A stretch of DNA of 64,000 nucleotides from Pseudoips prasinana (lineage: Eukaryota; Arthropoda; Insecta; Lepidoptera; Nolidae). Where the stretch lies: the NCBI GenBank assembly GCA_951640165.1, contig OX621259.1, positions 3,100,001-3,164,000 of the forward strand, written 5' to 3'. Below, in pieces: positions 20,740 to 32,627 of the stretch. How positions within the stretch are numbered: the first letter of the stretch is position 1; each line of letters starts with the position of its first letter. Both the position numbers and the translations under genes were made by a program. The notes under the pieces are model-generated. The model searched no databases and had not been told where the DNA came from. It saw only the letters and a program-made list of their open reading frames with translations.

Positions 20740-22720
20740 TAATCGAATTTTATTCTATTATACCACATTTTCGGGTGATATTTTCTTAGCGTTATTAAGC
20801 ATTTTATTTTTATTTTGCCATTAATTATTTATGAAATGGTAATCTTGAGATATATTAAACTCTTTTTACCCCTCAAGAAACAATACTTTGTGCGAAAATA
20901 TACAAAATATACTAATACAATTGATAACATTATCACAAGATTCTTTGAAGAAGACTTCAGGCAAACAAACTCGTGATTGGTAATTGGTAATACAGCACGA
21001 CACGCACGAATATGCCGTTGTTAATATTTTAATTCCTTTCACAACACTTACGTCTATAACTTTAACCTTCTTCTATTTCCATATAAAAATGACATATGTT
21101 TTCTAATTAATCAATTTTCATACTCGGAAAGTAGTGTTTATTTGATCCGAGTAGCGAGTGGTAGATTCCACTTCCCACCTTTTAAATAATAAAATAAAAT
21201 AATAATAATATAATAATAAATATATAATAAAAATTAAATTAAATTAAATTTTAAAAATAGAACTAAATTAGGTTAGGCTGTCTATAAATCTACATTATTA
21301 AGAAAAAATGCTGCGGCCATGCGAGTGTATAAACGGCCAGTGTGAATTTTAAAGAAAGACCCTCCGTCTTACAAATATTTGATCAGGTCACGAGTCTTGA
21401 CGCGAGTTTAAATTTTTTTCCCATCCCAAAGAAGTATTCAACGCCGCTAAAGAATTAATCACTTCAAAAGTTTTCACTTCAATAAGGCCGTACTTAAATG
21501 CAAATTTATTCGACAGACATTAATAGATGGCTTGTTAACTAGTAGTGTGTTATTTCAATAAATAAATAAGCATCCAATTTGGTACCGTCTTATTTGCTTC
21601 AATTATATGAAAAAATCCTGAAGTTTGAACGAAATAGTAAAGTGCTCTTTCCATTAATCAAATGAAAATCCTGCCAACAGTATGTTTGAATCCAGGGACC
21701 ACATGTTCGCAAAAGTAGAGAAGCATTGTCATTTGGCTTTGGTTTTTTTAATATTGGACATGTTAACTATGTTTGAAATGCCTAATGGTCGTTTCACCTA
21801 CGGTTTATTAATACTGCGCGCCAAATCCAAATGTCCGATGCCAAATGGCGGCAGCGGCCGCCGAGCGCTAGACACACTATTGATGGTGAAGTTTAGTATT
21901 CTTCGTAATAAGTTTTATATTAGATAAACAATATAATGATAAGGAATATTTGATTTGTTTTTCTATGATATGATTAATCTAACATTAAACTTTATGTGAA
22001 ACAAAAAATCAATGATTTAAAATTCTTCACAGCAACACGTATTCTGTGCATTGATTATTCTATGAAACGAAAATATGAGAAAAATGTATGTGAAACGAAA
22101 TTCTATAAAACTATTAGCTATAAAAGAACGTACACCCCAATTACTTGCTTTATACTTTGCATTAACTTAATTTTGTTTTTTTTTTATTTTTAAATGTAGT
22201 ATCTGGACTACAGCGACACTAGATTCGAATACCGTATTGGTTGTACCTCTGTATGTAGACAGCTATGGCAGGGGCAATACCATAGATAATATTATAATTT
22301 GAAGAAGCAATGCTGCCCCGTATGTTATAGTGTTATCTAGGTATGTATTTGAAACAAAAACATGGGTACCCTATGCAGTCCAGTAAAAGTCATGAGCACA
22401 GCATTACTTCTGGGTGCATAATTGAGTATGAGATGAATTATGATGATTGATACCCGTTTATATTGCGCGGGTTGTTGGCACCGAGCGCACTATCTACGGC
22501 CGGCCCTGGAGGATGATGGATGTCGTTAAGCAACGATCGGTTCGTTGCTTATTAGCAGTATTATGCTGCGTAACAATCCGTGTAAATCAAAATTAGATGA
22601 CGTATGCCATTCGCCTATTATGATATTTGAATAATGTATAACATTATAGCTAACATTAGTCATGATAATTTCAGTATTTGTATATCTATAATTAGATACA
22701 TATATATTGATACATAGATA
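20740..22720. other. AT-rich stretch, no supported gene
   Basis: Contains simple ATA/AAAT repeats at 21180-21260. An 81-codon frame at 21682-21927 and a 65-codon frame at 21996-22193 show no motif or codon bias. A GC-richer patch at 22465-22515 looks like a worn repeat. Nothing more can be supported. Confidence 0.5.
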
Positions 22721-22724
22721 CATA

Positions 22725-22995
22725 TAAATAAAATTGGAGTGTCTGTTTGTAATATTGAAATAACCGTTTTTTACTACATGTATATACGGTATATATACCA
22801 AAATATTTTTTTACAGTTTTTGTCTATCTTTCTGTTTGTTCCGGCTAATCTCTGAAATGGCTGGACCGATTTTGATGGGACTTTTATTGGCAGGTAGCTG
22901 ATGTAATGAGTAGTAACTTAAGCTACGTTAATGTCAGAAAAAATATTTTATTTTAGAAAAAGACAAATAAAATAATTAACACGCGGACGAACCGC
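22725..22995 (-). repeat. CTAGC-variant repeat, long form
   Basis: The inverted relative of 27808-28135. Shared blocks are GTCTGTTTGTAATATTGAAA, TTCCGGCTAATCTCTGAAAT, GACCGATTTTGATGGGAC and GGCAGGTAGCTGATGTAAT. Distinct from the shorter CTAGC form at 2104. Confidence 0.75.
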
Positions 22996-23499
22996 GGTTA
23001 CAGCTATTGTGAATAAAAATATAACTTAATTTGCAATAAGTAAAAATAAAATGAAATTATTTAATTTATTTGTTTTATTTTATTTATTTACTTCAATAAC
23101 AATATACGTTGTGTTTGAATTACATTCTTATAGATAAAATACTATACTTTTTCATATAAGCCGAAAGACGTCTTACTACACTTATTACACATAATTAAGT
23201 AGGTATCATAAAAAAACGAAAAAATTTAAGAATCGACTGTTAGGCGGAACCATGTTCGCCGGGTCAGGTAGTTTTATTATAAGACTTGGTATGGTTATAT
23301 GGACAGACCATTATATAATAGTGCTCCTGCCTGTCATTCGGCTATGGTTAATCTACGCCAACTAAGCGGAACATATTATTGTCCACGAGAGTGTGGGCAA
23401 ACACAAGGTCACTCTCTTACTGGCAATTTGAAACCTCTGGAGGGAAAGTAGGTTCATGATCAACATTTCACTGAGGCCCCTGCGTGACATACCACCAAC

Positions 23500-23758
23500 T
23501 TCACCGTAGCCTAGTTGGTAGTGCTCCTGCCTACGAAGCTGGTGGTCCTGGGTTCGAGTCCCGGTAAGTGGGAATATTTGTGTGATGAGCATGAATATTT
23601 GTTCCTGAGTCATGGATGTTTTCTATGTATTTAAGTATTTATCTATCTATATAAGTATGTATATCGTCGCCCGGTACCCATAGTACAAGCTTTGTTTAGT
23701 TTGGGGCTAGGATGATCTGTGTGATATTGTCCCTAGATATTATTATTATTATTAACTT
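23500..23758 (+). mobile_element. SINE-B, near full length
   Basis: TCACCGTAGCCTAGTTGG at the start, box B GGGTTCGAGTCCCGG, and tail with GCTTTGTTTAGTTTGGGGC followed by ATTATTATT. Confidence 0.9.
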
Positions 23759-23788
23759 TAGAATTCAGAAGCAGTACCGGGTGATGCT

Positions 23789-24258
23789 GGGCCTCTGGCT
23801 TGGTTGGCAAATGCTTGCTTTAGCGATATTTGTGTGCATGAACATGTCTGTTTGTCCTGAGTCTGGGTGTTATTTATCTATATAAGTAGGTATGTATTTA
23901 CAAAAGAAAAGTAGTATTTCTTTAATTAAACCTTAGGTGCATGGCATGGACAAAGAAATATATTATTTTATTTTCCTTATCATGTCATGTCAAATTATAC
24001 TGTCATATGAAACATTTTATTAAAATAGATAATAAAGCATTCTTAATAATAAACGTTAAATGTCGTTTCTTTTGGAAAAAAAGCAACGCATTGTTATATT
24101 TTAAATGCCGATGATGTCCTATGAATAGGTTATAAAATATAGATATCTTATATATGTAGTATACCAGTTATCTGGTTTCCATAGTACAAGTTCTGCTTAG
24201 TTTGGGATCAGGTGGCCGTGTGTAAATAAAGTCCCAGGATATTATAATTATTTGTTTG
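23789..24258 (+). mobile_element. SINE-A, split by unknown 230-bp insert
   Basis: Head GGGCCTCTGGCTTGGTTGG at 23789, with box B deleted. The body runs to AAAGAAAAGTAGTAT near 23917. The element resumes at about 24155 with ATGTAGTATACCAGTTATC and the shared tail. The intervening 230 AT-rich bases match nothing else here. Confidence 0.75.
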
Positions 24259-24637
24259 GAAAAAAATTATAATAACATATAAAATATTCAGTCTCATAAG
24301 AAACTAACGGTACTAAACCCAAAGAATAATAAAGAAAACCATGCTCGGAGTTACCCTGCGAGATCGAATAAAAAAATCCACAGGAAAATATCGGAAACTA
24401 CCTTCAAAAGTTAATTTTTTTCCAAACTCAGTTCGAATCTTCGGTAAATTAAAAAACTAGCCCGGCGGCGACTGGTACCTTGGGTTTCTTTTTATTATTT
24501 TAAAACTCGATAAATTAGTAGGTATAATATTTTTGAATGCCTTGCGAAAAAAAGTAAGGTTACTATATGCTTTATCTATACTATGCTCGTATTAAGAAAT
24601 ATATAAGTAGGTATGTTTATCAGTTGTTTGATTGCCA

Positions 24638-24690
24638 CAATACGAGGTGACTGTCCTAGCCGCTGCGCCACACGTGCAGTCAATCAAATC
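24638..24690 (-). mobile_element. SINE-D head fragment
   Basis: Reads CCTAGCCGCTGCGCCACACG, the complement of the SINE-D start. Only the first ~50 bases are present. Confidence 0.6.
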
Positions 24691-24977
24691 AATCAAAGTA
24701 TTATTGCTATTTTGCTATATCAGATATAATACTATTTATTACTTATTTATAACTTGCACTTCAATTTTATTACATTTCGTTTTTAGCGTTGGTTATCACT
24801 TGTAGGTATTGAGGAATGTTGGTTCATCTGATATTGGCGATTGTACCAGCCCGTAACCGTGTTACCTACTATTATTTAATATGTTATACACAAGCTGTGG
24901 GTGCATCTTAGACGAAATACCAGCCAGTGCTAGATAACGGCCAGTGAGTTCATTTTAACCCATATGCTTGGAGAGTA

Positions 24978-25075
24978 AGATAATAAAATAAAATACACTT
25001 TATTGTACACAAAAAAAGAACATTCACAATGAAACATTAATTATAATGTACATTACAATGGGCGGAAAGATAGTA
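24978..25075 (-). repeat. LINE-like 3' end, reverse
   Basis: AATAAAATACACTTTATTGT at the left edge suggests, on the minus strand, a transcript end with TTTATT-type tail. The parent is unidentified. Confidence 0.4.
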
Positions 25076-25079
25076 ACAA

Positions 25080-25930
25080 TAGTAACAACCGTTAGTAACA
25101 ATTCCTTTTAAGACTATCAAAAATATTAATTATCACTTATGTTATATATTTATATTTAATTAAAACGGTTAATTATCACCAATGCCTGGCGCGCTCACAA
25201 CGTATACGTTGCCATGCCAATTAAACTAATTAAACCTTCTACATTGAACTTACAGGTGACACCATGTCAGTACAAAAATGTACTACACAAAATCCAAACT
25301 TTATTCCTTACACTTTGTGACTTGAGCGCTCATAACGTATGACTTAAACTCCAAAAACACTACTTCCAAAATTATCGAACATCAAGAACTATGATTTTCT
25401 ATCCTTTGACATAAGTAAGTCAGCAAGTACGTCATGTCGTCCCGTCTATCACTTACGCTATTTAGTTTCTATATAATAGTATACCAACTTAGTTATAATT
25501 TGGGAGAGTACAAAATATTATAGTCAATTTATTTGCCTTACACATATTCTTTGTAATTTGATTATTGATATTAATGTCTACGTGTGTCTAAAGTGGCGCC
25601 TCATGTAATTGAAAGCCTGCACAGCTAACACTTGGCTGTTTGATTTGAAATTAACGACGTAAGCACGTTCCGCAATCTGTGAGGTATTTTCAAGGAATAA
25701 TACTAGTCCTTAACACAAGCTTAGTCTACACATGACAAACATAGTTAAAACTGCTTGCGAGCATTCGCACATGAGGCTGGCAGCCAGCCAGGCAGCTGTC
25801 AACACTTCCACTAATACTCGTCTCCTTGCAGTATGAATATAAGAAGTATTGTATTACCTCCCATTGTCGGGCATCTCGATCATAATGATTACATCACAAG
25901 ATTGAATTGAGCTTTATGTATATACCACAT
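25080..25930. other. No recognised gene
   Basis: AT-rich. GCGCTCACAACGTATACG near 25190 is echoed by GCGCTCATAACGTATGAC near 25325, both beside ACTCC/TTAAACT-like sequence, which suggests a worn duplicated element. Nothing else is supported. Confidence 0.4.
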
Positions 25931-25935
25931 TATTA

Positions 25936-26270
25936 GACTGCCTCGTTGGTCTCCCGCATGAGAGGTTCACCCGCAGAGAACGAGGTCGTGGGTTCAAATC
26001 CCGGGTCGGGCAAAAAGTGATTTTGGGACTTTTCTGTAAAAAGAATAATTTCTCAGCATCAGCCCGAATTCTGGGAGCACGCGTATTATACCCCCGTGCC
26101 TCGGAGAGCACGTAAAACCGTCGGTCCTGTACCTGACCTACCTACCTACCTATTTCCGGTCGAAAGTGCTCTCGTGTTTGCGCACACCCTCGTGCACTAT
26201 ACTATGCCCTGCATATGGTTAATCTCTATTGAGACTGGCCGCCGTAGCCAAAATTTGGCTAGGAGGACAT
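25936..26270 (+). mobile_element. SINE-C, near full length
   Basis: GACTGCCTCGTTGGTCTCCC at the start, where box A is damaged, GGGTTCAAATCCCGGGTCGGG as box B region, and a 3' end with AATCTCTATTGAGACTGG. Confidence 0.85.
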
Positions 26271-26279
26271 CCATAATAC

Positions 26280-27210
26280 TACATTTTGAGTCAGCAAACA
26301 ACGCTTGAAATTTCATATTTAGGGATATAAGAATCGATCATTCATTAGCCGTAGTCATAACCCTTGTGGAACTTGTAAATCAGTTAAGACTGATAATCTG
26401 GATGAGTAAGATAATTAAATGGTGATACATACTCGTTATTCATCAAAAGTTATTGAAGTCTAGACCACTGTAGAAGCTCTGCCAATAAATTTGCAATCTT
26501 ATAAGTTCAATATGGTTTAATTTAAGTTTGTAAGCTACGGGGATCAAGTTCTTTCACAATATTTATGAATCAGTCATGAAGGAGATGGCCTTGCGGGCTA
26601 AAGTTCAGCAGAATATTACGTGGACAGCGTATAAGTAACTTCAATATAGTTAATACTTTATTAACTGCATTAAAGACACGTATAAAAACAAATAGTGTAC
26701 AAGTTTATTTACATAATTTTATATACTTAAATAATAAATTATGTACTCGAAGATTTGCCTTCTCATTTAATTAAGACCCTAAGGTAGACCTCCGTGACAC
26801 TTTCACCTGCGCCTGCAGGCAGGTGTGCACTAACAACTAAGCTACTCAGGATCTAGTCATCTACGGTGAAAACTTCTGTTCGCTTCTGAATGTGTCTGAC
26901 GTGACGCAAGATAACGAAGCTCCCAAATTATCAATTATCCGATCTCGATTCCGAACTCATTAACTCATCTGGGAACCAACTTTTTCCATCTAAACTTATA
27001 TCAAAGAGTTATATTTCTTAATTTTCTCAAACTTTTACTTTATAATGAAAATATTCACTAATGATATTTATCAACAGGCTTCAACACTCTGAAAGCTAAA
27101 ATATCCAATTAACAAATTAGAACCTCTTGGTATTTCCAATATTTTTCCATTACAACATGCCGTTTTTAGATATAAACGTATTTCAATTTTAAATATATAA
27201 TTAATAACTT
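26280..27210. other. No recognised gene
   Basis: AT-rich sequence without a repeat family or frame that I can support. Confidence 0.5.
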
Positions 27211-27790
27211 GGGACTAGTAACACAATGTCATCTGATACCAAACTAGGCAGAGCTTATACTTTTTTTTATTGGTGGAAATGCTCAAATCGCATACAGTGT
27301 CCGTCGCTTGGGGAGGCGACGGGGTATGTAAGGCTTCCTACTAAAATCGCCACGGTAGCCAGCCTCACAGTGCTTGTAGCGATCACACCAGTACCTCCGC
27401 CGTACATTGCAGCCTCAGTGAGACTCCCACCCGGGGAGGGGAGGGGCATGAATACCTCTCCCCTCCCCAGCATACCTCTTCCCGGGACGGCTTATACAAG
27501 ACGAGTGGAGCTGGAGAGAAACTCTCCCCAGCCGCCCAGCCGGGGAAAGGCCGGCCTGGCGACGCATACTCTCTCGCGCTGGGATTAGCTCCCAGCGCCG
27601 GAGGCAGAGCTTATACTATGGCAATCAGACAAGTGATACAATTTTTTGTATTTCTAAATACATTCATATATGATACGCCGATACACAACAGATAATCTTG
27701 TTTATGACACAAAGATTTGTTCCGGGTGGGAATCGACCCTCTGAGTTAGCAGTCAGGGTCATTAACCATTAGACGAACAGGCCAGTATTT
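27211..27790 (-). mobile_element. SINE-E, split by a LINE end
   Basis: The minus strand has a tRNA-like head at 27720-27790 (box B in GGTCGATTCCCACCCGG), a body, and the shared SINE tail at 27211-27261 and 27602-27620. A 340-bp LINE end with a 16-bp duplication divides the tail. Confidence 0.8.
27262..27601 (-). mobile_element. GC-rich LINE 3' end with 16-bp target duplication
   Basis: The target duplication AGGCAGAGCTTATACT is perfect at 27246-27261 and 27602-27617. On the minus strand the insert ends CACCAATAAAAAAAA, a poly(A) tail with overlapping signal. The body is GC-rich with stretches like CCCTCCCCGGGTGGG. It is probably the 3' UTR of an R1-type LINE by composition; this is inference, as no RT motif is included. 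Confidence 0.85.
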
Positions 27791-27807
27791 TTGCTAATTT
27801 ATTTATA

Positions 27808-28135
27808 ACTAGCTGTGCCCGCGACTTCATCCGCGTGTTAATTAGTTTTTTTCTTTTTTTTTCTTTTTTTGTAAAATAAAAGACTTGCTAAAATAAAAGT
27901 AGCCTAAGTTACTCCTTATTACATCAGCTACCTGCCAATAAAAGTCCTGTCAAAATCGGTCCAGACATTTCAGAGATTAGCCGGAACAAACAGACAGACA
28001 GACAGACAAAAATTGTAAAAAATGTTATTTTGGTGTATGTACCGTATATATATTCATATTAATGTAGTAAAAACCGGTTATTTCAATATTACGAACAGAC
28101 ACTCCAATTTTATTTATTTGTATGTATAGAGTATA
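27808..28135 (+). repeat. CTAGC-variant repeat, long form
   Basis: Starts ACTAGCTGTGCCCGCGAC, contains CAAAATCGGTCCAGACATTT and a CAGACAGACAGACAGAC run, and ends near TATTTGTATGTATAGAG. Same variant as 22725-22995, opposite strand. Confidence 0.8.
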
Positions 28136-28520
28136 GAAGATTAATGCACACACTAAAAGTTAAAAGAATGAAAGAATACAATTCGAGACATAATATTGTA
28201 CAAAGCCAGTTCCTCTGAAGATTATTTAAAATACAAATCATCGCGGTTTGAAGCGCTATCTATGACCTGAGCGCCATTTTACGACTGAACAATTTTGCAA
28301 ACACGCGCAAAGAATATGAGACAATCGATGTTGACGTGTAATTAACTTAAGACTATAAATTAAATGTTATTTCTCAAAGTATTTTAGATACATTATAAGA
28401 TGATGAAAAAATTAGATCTGTATCGTATTGCCAGAAGGCATCTCACGGCAGATGAGAGGCTAAGAATTCAAAATCTTACCATTTATGCCTTACAAACACG
28501 TTAGAAAACTTGAAATAATG

Positions 28521-28860
28521 ACTGGAAGCGGCAGGAGTAGCACCACTAGTAAAGATTATGATTTTATTGTTTTTGAGAACCGAGACCGTGATTAACTGCA
28601 GACATCTAAAATGGAGTTAGAATTGGTTTGCTTCCTAAAAGATAGAAGCAAAGAGCTTTCAATTCTTGAGAGCTATCCAAATATATAAAAAGAATGTGTT
28701 CATAAAATTTAACACAAGTTTGTGCTCATCAGGACCTGTAGAAAGGTTGTTTTCTTTAGCAGGTTTTATTCACTCTCCAACAAGAGGCTGGTTTCCTGAC
28801 AGTACATTTAAATATCTAGTGTTCATGAATTGAAAGTTTGGTTTTATTGAATAATTAATC
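28521..28860 (+). pseudogene. hAT transposase C-terminal (hATC) remnant
   Basis: In frame from 28524: GSGRSSTTSKDYDFI, an in-frame TAA at 28593-28595, then MELELVCFLKDR and LESYPNI. A frameshift near 28685 leads to NTSLCSSGPVERLFSLAGF and SPTRGWFPDSTFKYLVF. The SSxPVERLFS block and the following leucine/phenylalanine pattern are the hATC dimerisation signature. Upstream catalytic parts are not recognisable, so only the tail of the gene survives. It cannot encode an active enzyme. Confidence 0.85.
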
Positions 28861-28869
28861 TTGTTTCCT

Positions 28870-29425
28870 CCACTTGAAGCCTGTGCTGGTCTAGATTACA
28901 TTTGTAACATGTAATTTATATTTCAATTAAACATAGCTAAAATACTGTATTTTGTATTTTTTATTTTATTTTATTTCATAGGTACAGAAACAGACTACAT
29001 ACTAATAACAAATTAATAATATCATTTTCTTATATCACTGTTAAATCTGAGGTCCAATAACATCTGTACACAACATTTAAAAATTACCAAAATTCTGTGA
29101 GTTAAAACTAGGAGTTTGAGAGGAATATATTACTAGTATGATTATTACAATAATTTAAATTTAAAATACTATCCTTAGTATCTGCGATACCAATTAATAA
29201 TCGCCGATTTATTATAATGAACTATGTTTGACATGTATTTTATTTGGGACATTTTAATAATTTAACTTATTGGTATTTGATATTTTAACCAATTTATTGA
29301 TATTCCTGTTTAATTTTGGTAATATTGGACTTTCGATTTTTTTTGTGATATTTTACATTCTTATTTATTGGTATGACACAGTAATACTCATTTAAATGTC
29401 GGTTATTGAATATTTCCAACTTTAC
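28870..29425. other. AT-rich, no recognised gene
   Basis: TTTTATTTTATTTCATAGG at about 28960 may be another retroelement end on the minus strand; the rest shows no family. Confidence 0.4.
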
Positions 29426-29429
29426 AATT

Positions 29430-29672
29430 AATAATAATAATAATATCTAGGGACAATGTCACATAGATCATCCTAGCCCCAAAATAAGTAATGTTTGTAC
29501 TATGGGTACCAGGCGACGATATACATACTTATATAGATAGATACATTCTAAACATCCATGACTCAGAAACAAATATTCGTGCTCATCACACAAATATTTT
29601 TACTTACCGGGATTCGAACCCAGGCCACCAGCTTCGTAGACAGGAGCACTACCAACTAGGCTACAGTGACCG
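29430..29672 (-). mobile_element. SINE-B, near full length
   Basis: AATAATAATAATATCTAGGG tail at the left, GGTACCAGGCGACGAT, the box B complement GGGATTCGAACCCAGG, and the head end at 29672. Confidence 0.88.
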
Positions 29673-29721
29673 TCGCCTAGTTTCATAGAAAACATAAAAA
29701 AAAGAATGTCTCAAATGTCTG

Positions 29722-30262
29722 TAAAAGGGAATGCCTACGCATGCCACCCGCAAAAAGTGTCTACGGCTCGCACCGACTAAACCTACCTGCCGTGGACTTC
29801 TCTTGGCGCCTAATGGGGTGGGGGAGCCCCGGGAACGCGGGTATGCTGCTCCGGTGCTCCCCTTTTGCGCCATGTCCCAGATGGTCGGGACACGTACCCT
29901 GGGAGGGCTCTAGTTTGCCCTTCCAATTGCCGACTCCTGCCAGTCCGGAACAGCGACTGCGCCACAAACAGATCGCTGTCTTCCCGGAGCTGCTTGCACG
30001 TGGCGGCAGTAGAGGACACTTCCCTGACTGCCGCCGCAGCCCCGAGGGGGACTTGGGCTACCGGCTGCTGCCGCCGCCCCGACGCCTCCTCCGCCTGCGA
30101 GCAGGATCAGCTCTCTCCCGCTCCCGCTCGGCGGCCTCCTTTTGGAGCATGACTGCCTCACAAAAGGAGACCACGGCGTCCCATTTGGAGGAGTCACCCG
30201 CCAGCATCGCCCCTACGATTGCCGGCGGGGACAGATCCCGTCCGACCTCTGCGACCAAGACA
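29722..30262 (-). mobile_element. R1-type LINE 3' end, second copy
   Basis: Same GC-rich family as 8472-9295 (shared TGCCGTGGACTTCTC, CGGGAACGCGGGTATGCTGC and many other blocks). The minus frame gives EVGRDLSPPAIVGAML, SSKWDAVVSFCEAVMLQKEA and a run of charged residues, the extreme C-terminus. The 5' truncation point is near 30262. A short A-rich segment lies beyond its 3' end at 29700. No clean target duplication. Confidence 0.8.
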
Positions 30263-30324
30263 GTTTGTAAGACCTGATATGTAACTCTATTTTATGTGAA
30301 TAAATAATGATTATGATTATAAAA

Positions 30325-30545
30325 GAAATTTGACAGATTGGGGTAGCTGGGTGTGTTCACCTCTGTAAACTCCTCCCAATAGTATTTAGCAGTGTGGTGA
30401 TGGCGGCAAATATCAGAATATCATCACCCTATTCTCAGCCCGTGGGGGGCGTAGAAGTCGACCCGAGCCCCCCCCCCCCCAAGGTGATTATGGAAGAGGC
30501 TGTCCAGCAGTGGACTTCTTTCAGCTGTAATGATGAATTATATTT
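30325..30545 (+). repeat. MITE end plus RTE-tail-like repeat
   Basis: 30328-30360 repeats the right arm of the 135-bp MITE (AAATTTGACAGATTGGGGTAG). From 30385 the GTGGTGATGGCGGC repeat follows, as at 12741. It has a 14-base C run near 30467 and an abrupt internal deletion, and ends GTCCAGCAGTGGAC. Confidence 0.65.
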
Positions 30546-30751
30546 AGACCTGACGCCTGATAAAAAATCCATAAAAAAGTATTACAAAATTCAATATCCA
30601 ATATACTAATTTAAAACAAATTGCATTTCTTCATAACTTAGACATTTTATATTACAATATTGTGGTTATGAATTACGATAAACTTAATTAAATATACTTA
30701 TATAATATAATAAATTTGCTTAATACTTTCCTCGGAGAGCGCTAGACTGTA

Positions 30752-31015
30752 TTTATTGGTATGTTGGTCTAGTGGGTGGTGGGTGACCCTGACTGCTAAG
30801 CCACAGGTCGTGGATTCGATTCCCACCTGGGAAAAATCTTTGTGTGATGATTGATGATGACACGATAATTTGTTCTGTAACTGAGTGTATTTTATCTATA
30901 ATATGTATGTATATAAAATATATACGTATGTTTAGCAGTCGTCTAATTGCCACAGTACAGGCTCTGCCCAGTTTGGGATCAAATGGCAGTGTTTTCGTTT
31001 TACCAAGATATTTAT
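30752..31015 (+). mobile_element. SINE-E, near full length
   Basis: Head GGTATGTTGGTCTAGTGGG, TGACTGCTAAGCCACAGG, box B GGATTCGATTCCCACC, then GATGATTGATGATGACACG. The tail has GTACAGGCTCTGCCCAG and ends in TTATTATTTATT. This is the best full copy of this group. Confidence 0.88.
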
Positions 31016-31379
31016 TATTATTTATTTTTATTATAGTCATTAATATACACGCAATCTTTAAAACGAAGTATTATAGTAAATTATATTACTACAAACTTAT
31101 TTCGATTATTTAAAACAATTTTCTAAAGACCACGTGAATAAAAACAATTTTATTTATTTAATCTATTCCGAAAACTTGGCGACATTCTCATTACGTCGTA
31201 AAATGAAAATATTTCTTTTTAAAGAGCTCTTTGATATATTTTTCTCAGTTGTAAAAGTTAATTATACAACTGAGACAAATATATGCAACTAAGTGAAGCT
31301 ATAACTACAAGTATAGCAAAGGCCTGAATAATAAAATATGTAAACATCAGTCCCGAGTAATTATAATTAATAATAATAA

Positions 31380-31595
31380 TATCTTGGGACATTATTTACA
31401 CACGGTCATCTGATCCCAAACTTAGCAGAGCTTCTGCAATGGAAACCAGATACAACTACATATATTACTTTTCTTTTCTAAATACTAATAAATAATAATA
31501 ATAACACTCAGGCTGGAAATGTGGAAATCAAACCCACGACCTGCGGCGTGAAAGGGAAGCATTCACCAACCACGCCAATCGGCCCATCTAATTGT
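31380..31595 (-). mobile_element. SINE-A, near full length
   Basis: Left edge AATAATAATATCTTGGGAC, middle TACTTTTCTTTTCTAAATAC, head complement AAACCCACGACCTGCGG and CCAACCACGCCAATCGGCCC. Confidence 0.85.
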
Positions 31596-31661
31596 TGCAA
31601 AAACATCTTACCCCCCAATATCTTTAATCTCCATGAGGTGCAAAAAATCAAACAGTAAGTA

Positions 31662-31796
31662 CAGACGCCAGAACATCCAGCTACCCCAATCTATCAAATT
31701 TCTTTCATAGATTTTCAACTTTATCACATAAGCATAAGGTTCACTTTCATTTGGGAAAATTAGACAGATTGTGGTAGCTTGATGTGCTGGCGTCTG
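31662..31796. mobile_element. 135-bp MITE, second copy
   Basis: CAGACGCCAGAACATCC at the left and GATGTGCTGGCGTCTG at the right, TA on both sides (31660-31661 and 31797-31798), with the same length and arm structure as 6543-6677. Confidence 0.9.
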
Positions 31797-32551
31797 TACA
31801 TAAATACATTATAACAGAACCTTCTAAAACTTTGGCACAGTTTGTAACGGCTGCCAACTAGGTATAGCAGCATGTGGTGCCTTTGGAAGCCTTCTTTATA
31901 CTTTCCGCAGGGAACGAATGTATGGGAGCGGTTGGACGTAGACATGTCCGAAAAAAAAGAGTAAAATTATGCCAAACTAATGATGCCATCTTATTCGATT
32001 ACTTAATGCCTTCATAACTTGTGGTGATGAATTTCTTCATAACTCCCATATTTCGGGAGTAATTTGAGAAAATGTGAAATTTTACTATGAAAATGAGTGT
32101 ATCGAGCTCTCTCCCTCCTGATTCCGGGCTTGTTTCAAGTAGCGGTCTCTAATATCATAATGCTAATACTAAGAGCTATATTTAATACTAAGACACATAG
32201 TGCGCCAAATGTGCACTTTCTGGGATAAAGAGTGATGTTTATTTTATAACACAATTTTTTTATTTTTTGTTTATTTTGTTGATTAAAACCGTTTTTCTAA
32301 AGGTTTACCTTATTACAATAACATTTCTGAGCAGCCAATGAGAGAAGATATAAGCTAATTAGGATATATAATTAGGGACTTAAGGTTTACATATAAAACT
32401 GATGCACTAATGATTACTGATAAGAACATTGCTATTATTTAATTACTAAATGGCTCTTAATACACTAATTTAGCATGCATCATTTACTAATTATCACAAT
32501 AACTAATTACCTTGCAATATTTAACAAAGGATACCTGGGATACCTGGATTT

Positions 32552-32589
32552 TATATAAATAGGTCACTATTAGTAACTTTAAAATCAGT
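32552..32589 (+). promoter_or_regulatory. TATA + Initiator core promoter
   Basis: TATATAAA at 32552-32559 and the arthropod initiator TCAGT at 32585-32589 are spaced about 35 bases apart. This would start a transcript near 32587 with a leader of about 40 bases before the ATG at 32628. The arrangement is canonical; function is inferred. Confidence 0.55.
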
Positions 32590-32627
32590 GTTGATTTACA
32601 CCTCGTTGTATCCAAGCTAATCTCGCA

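Noticed and set aside
20700..20740. TTTTATTTTATTTTATTT run as a telomeric or centromeric signal
   Set aside because: It is the tail of a retroelement 3' end; no TTAGG repeats exist in the window.
27226..27588. 120-codon frame
   Set aside because: Lies across a LINE tail inserted in a SINE; GC-rich composition alone keeps it open.
29741..30277. 178-codon plus-strand frame
   Set aside because: Antisense of the second R1-type LINE end.
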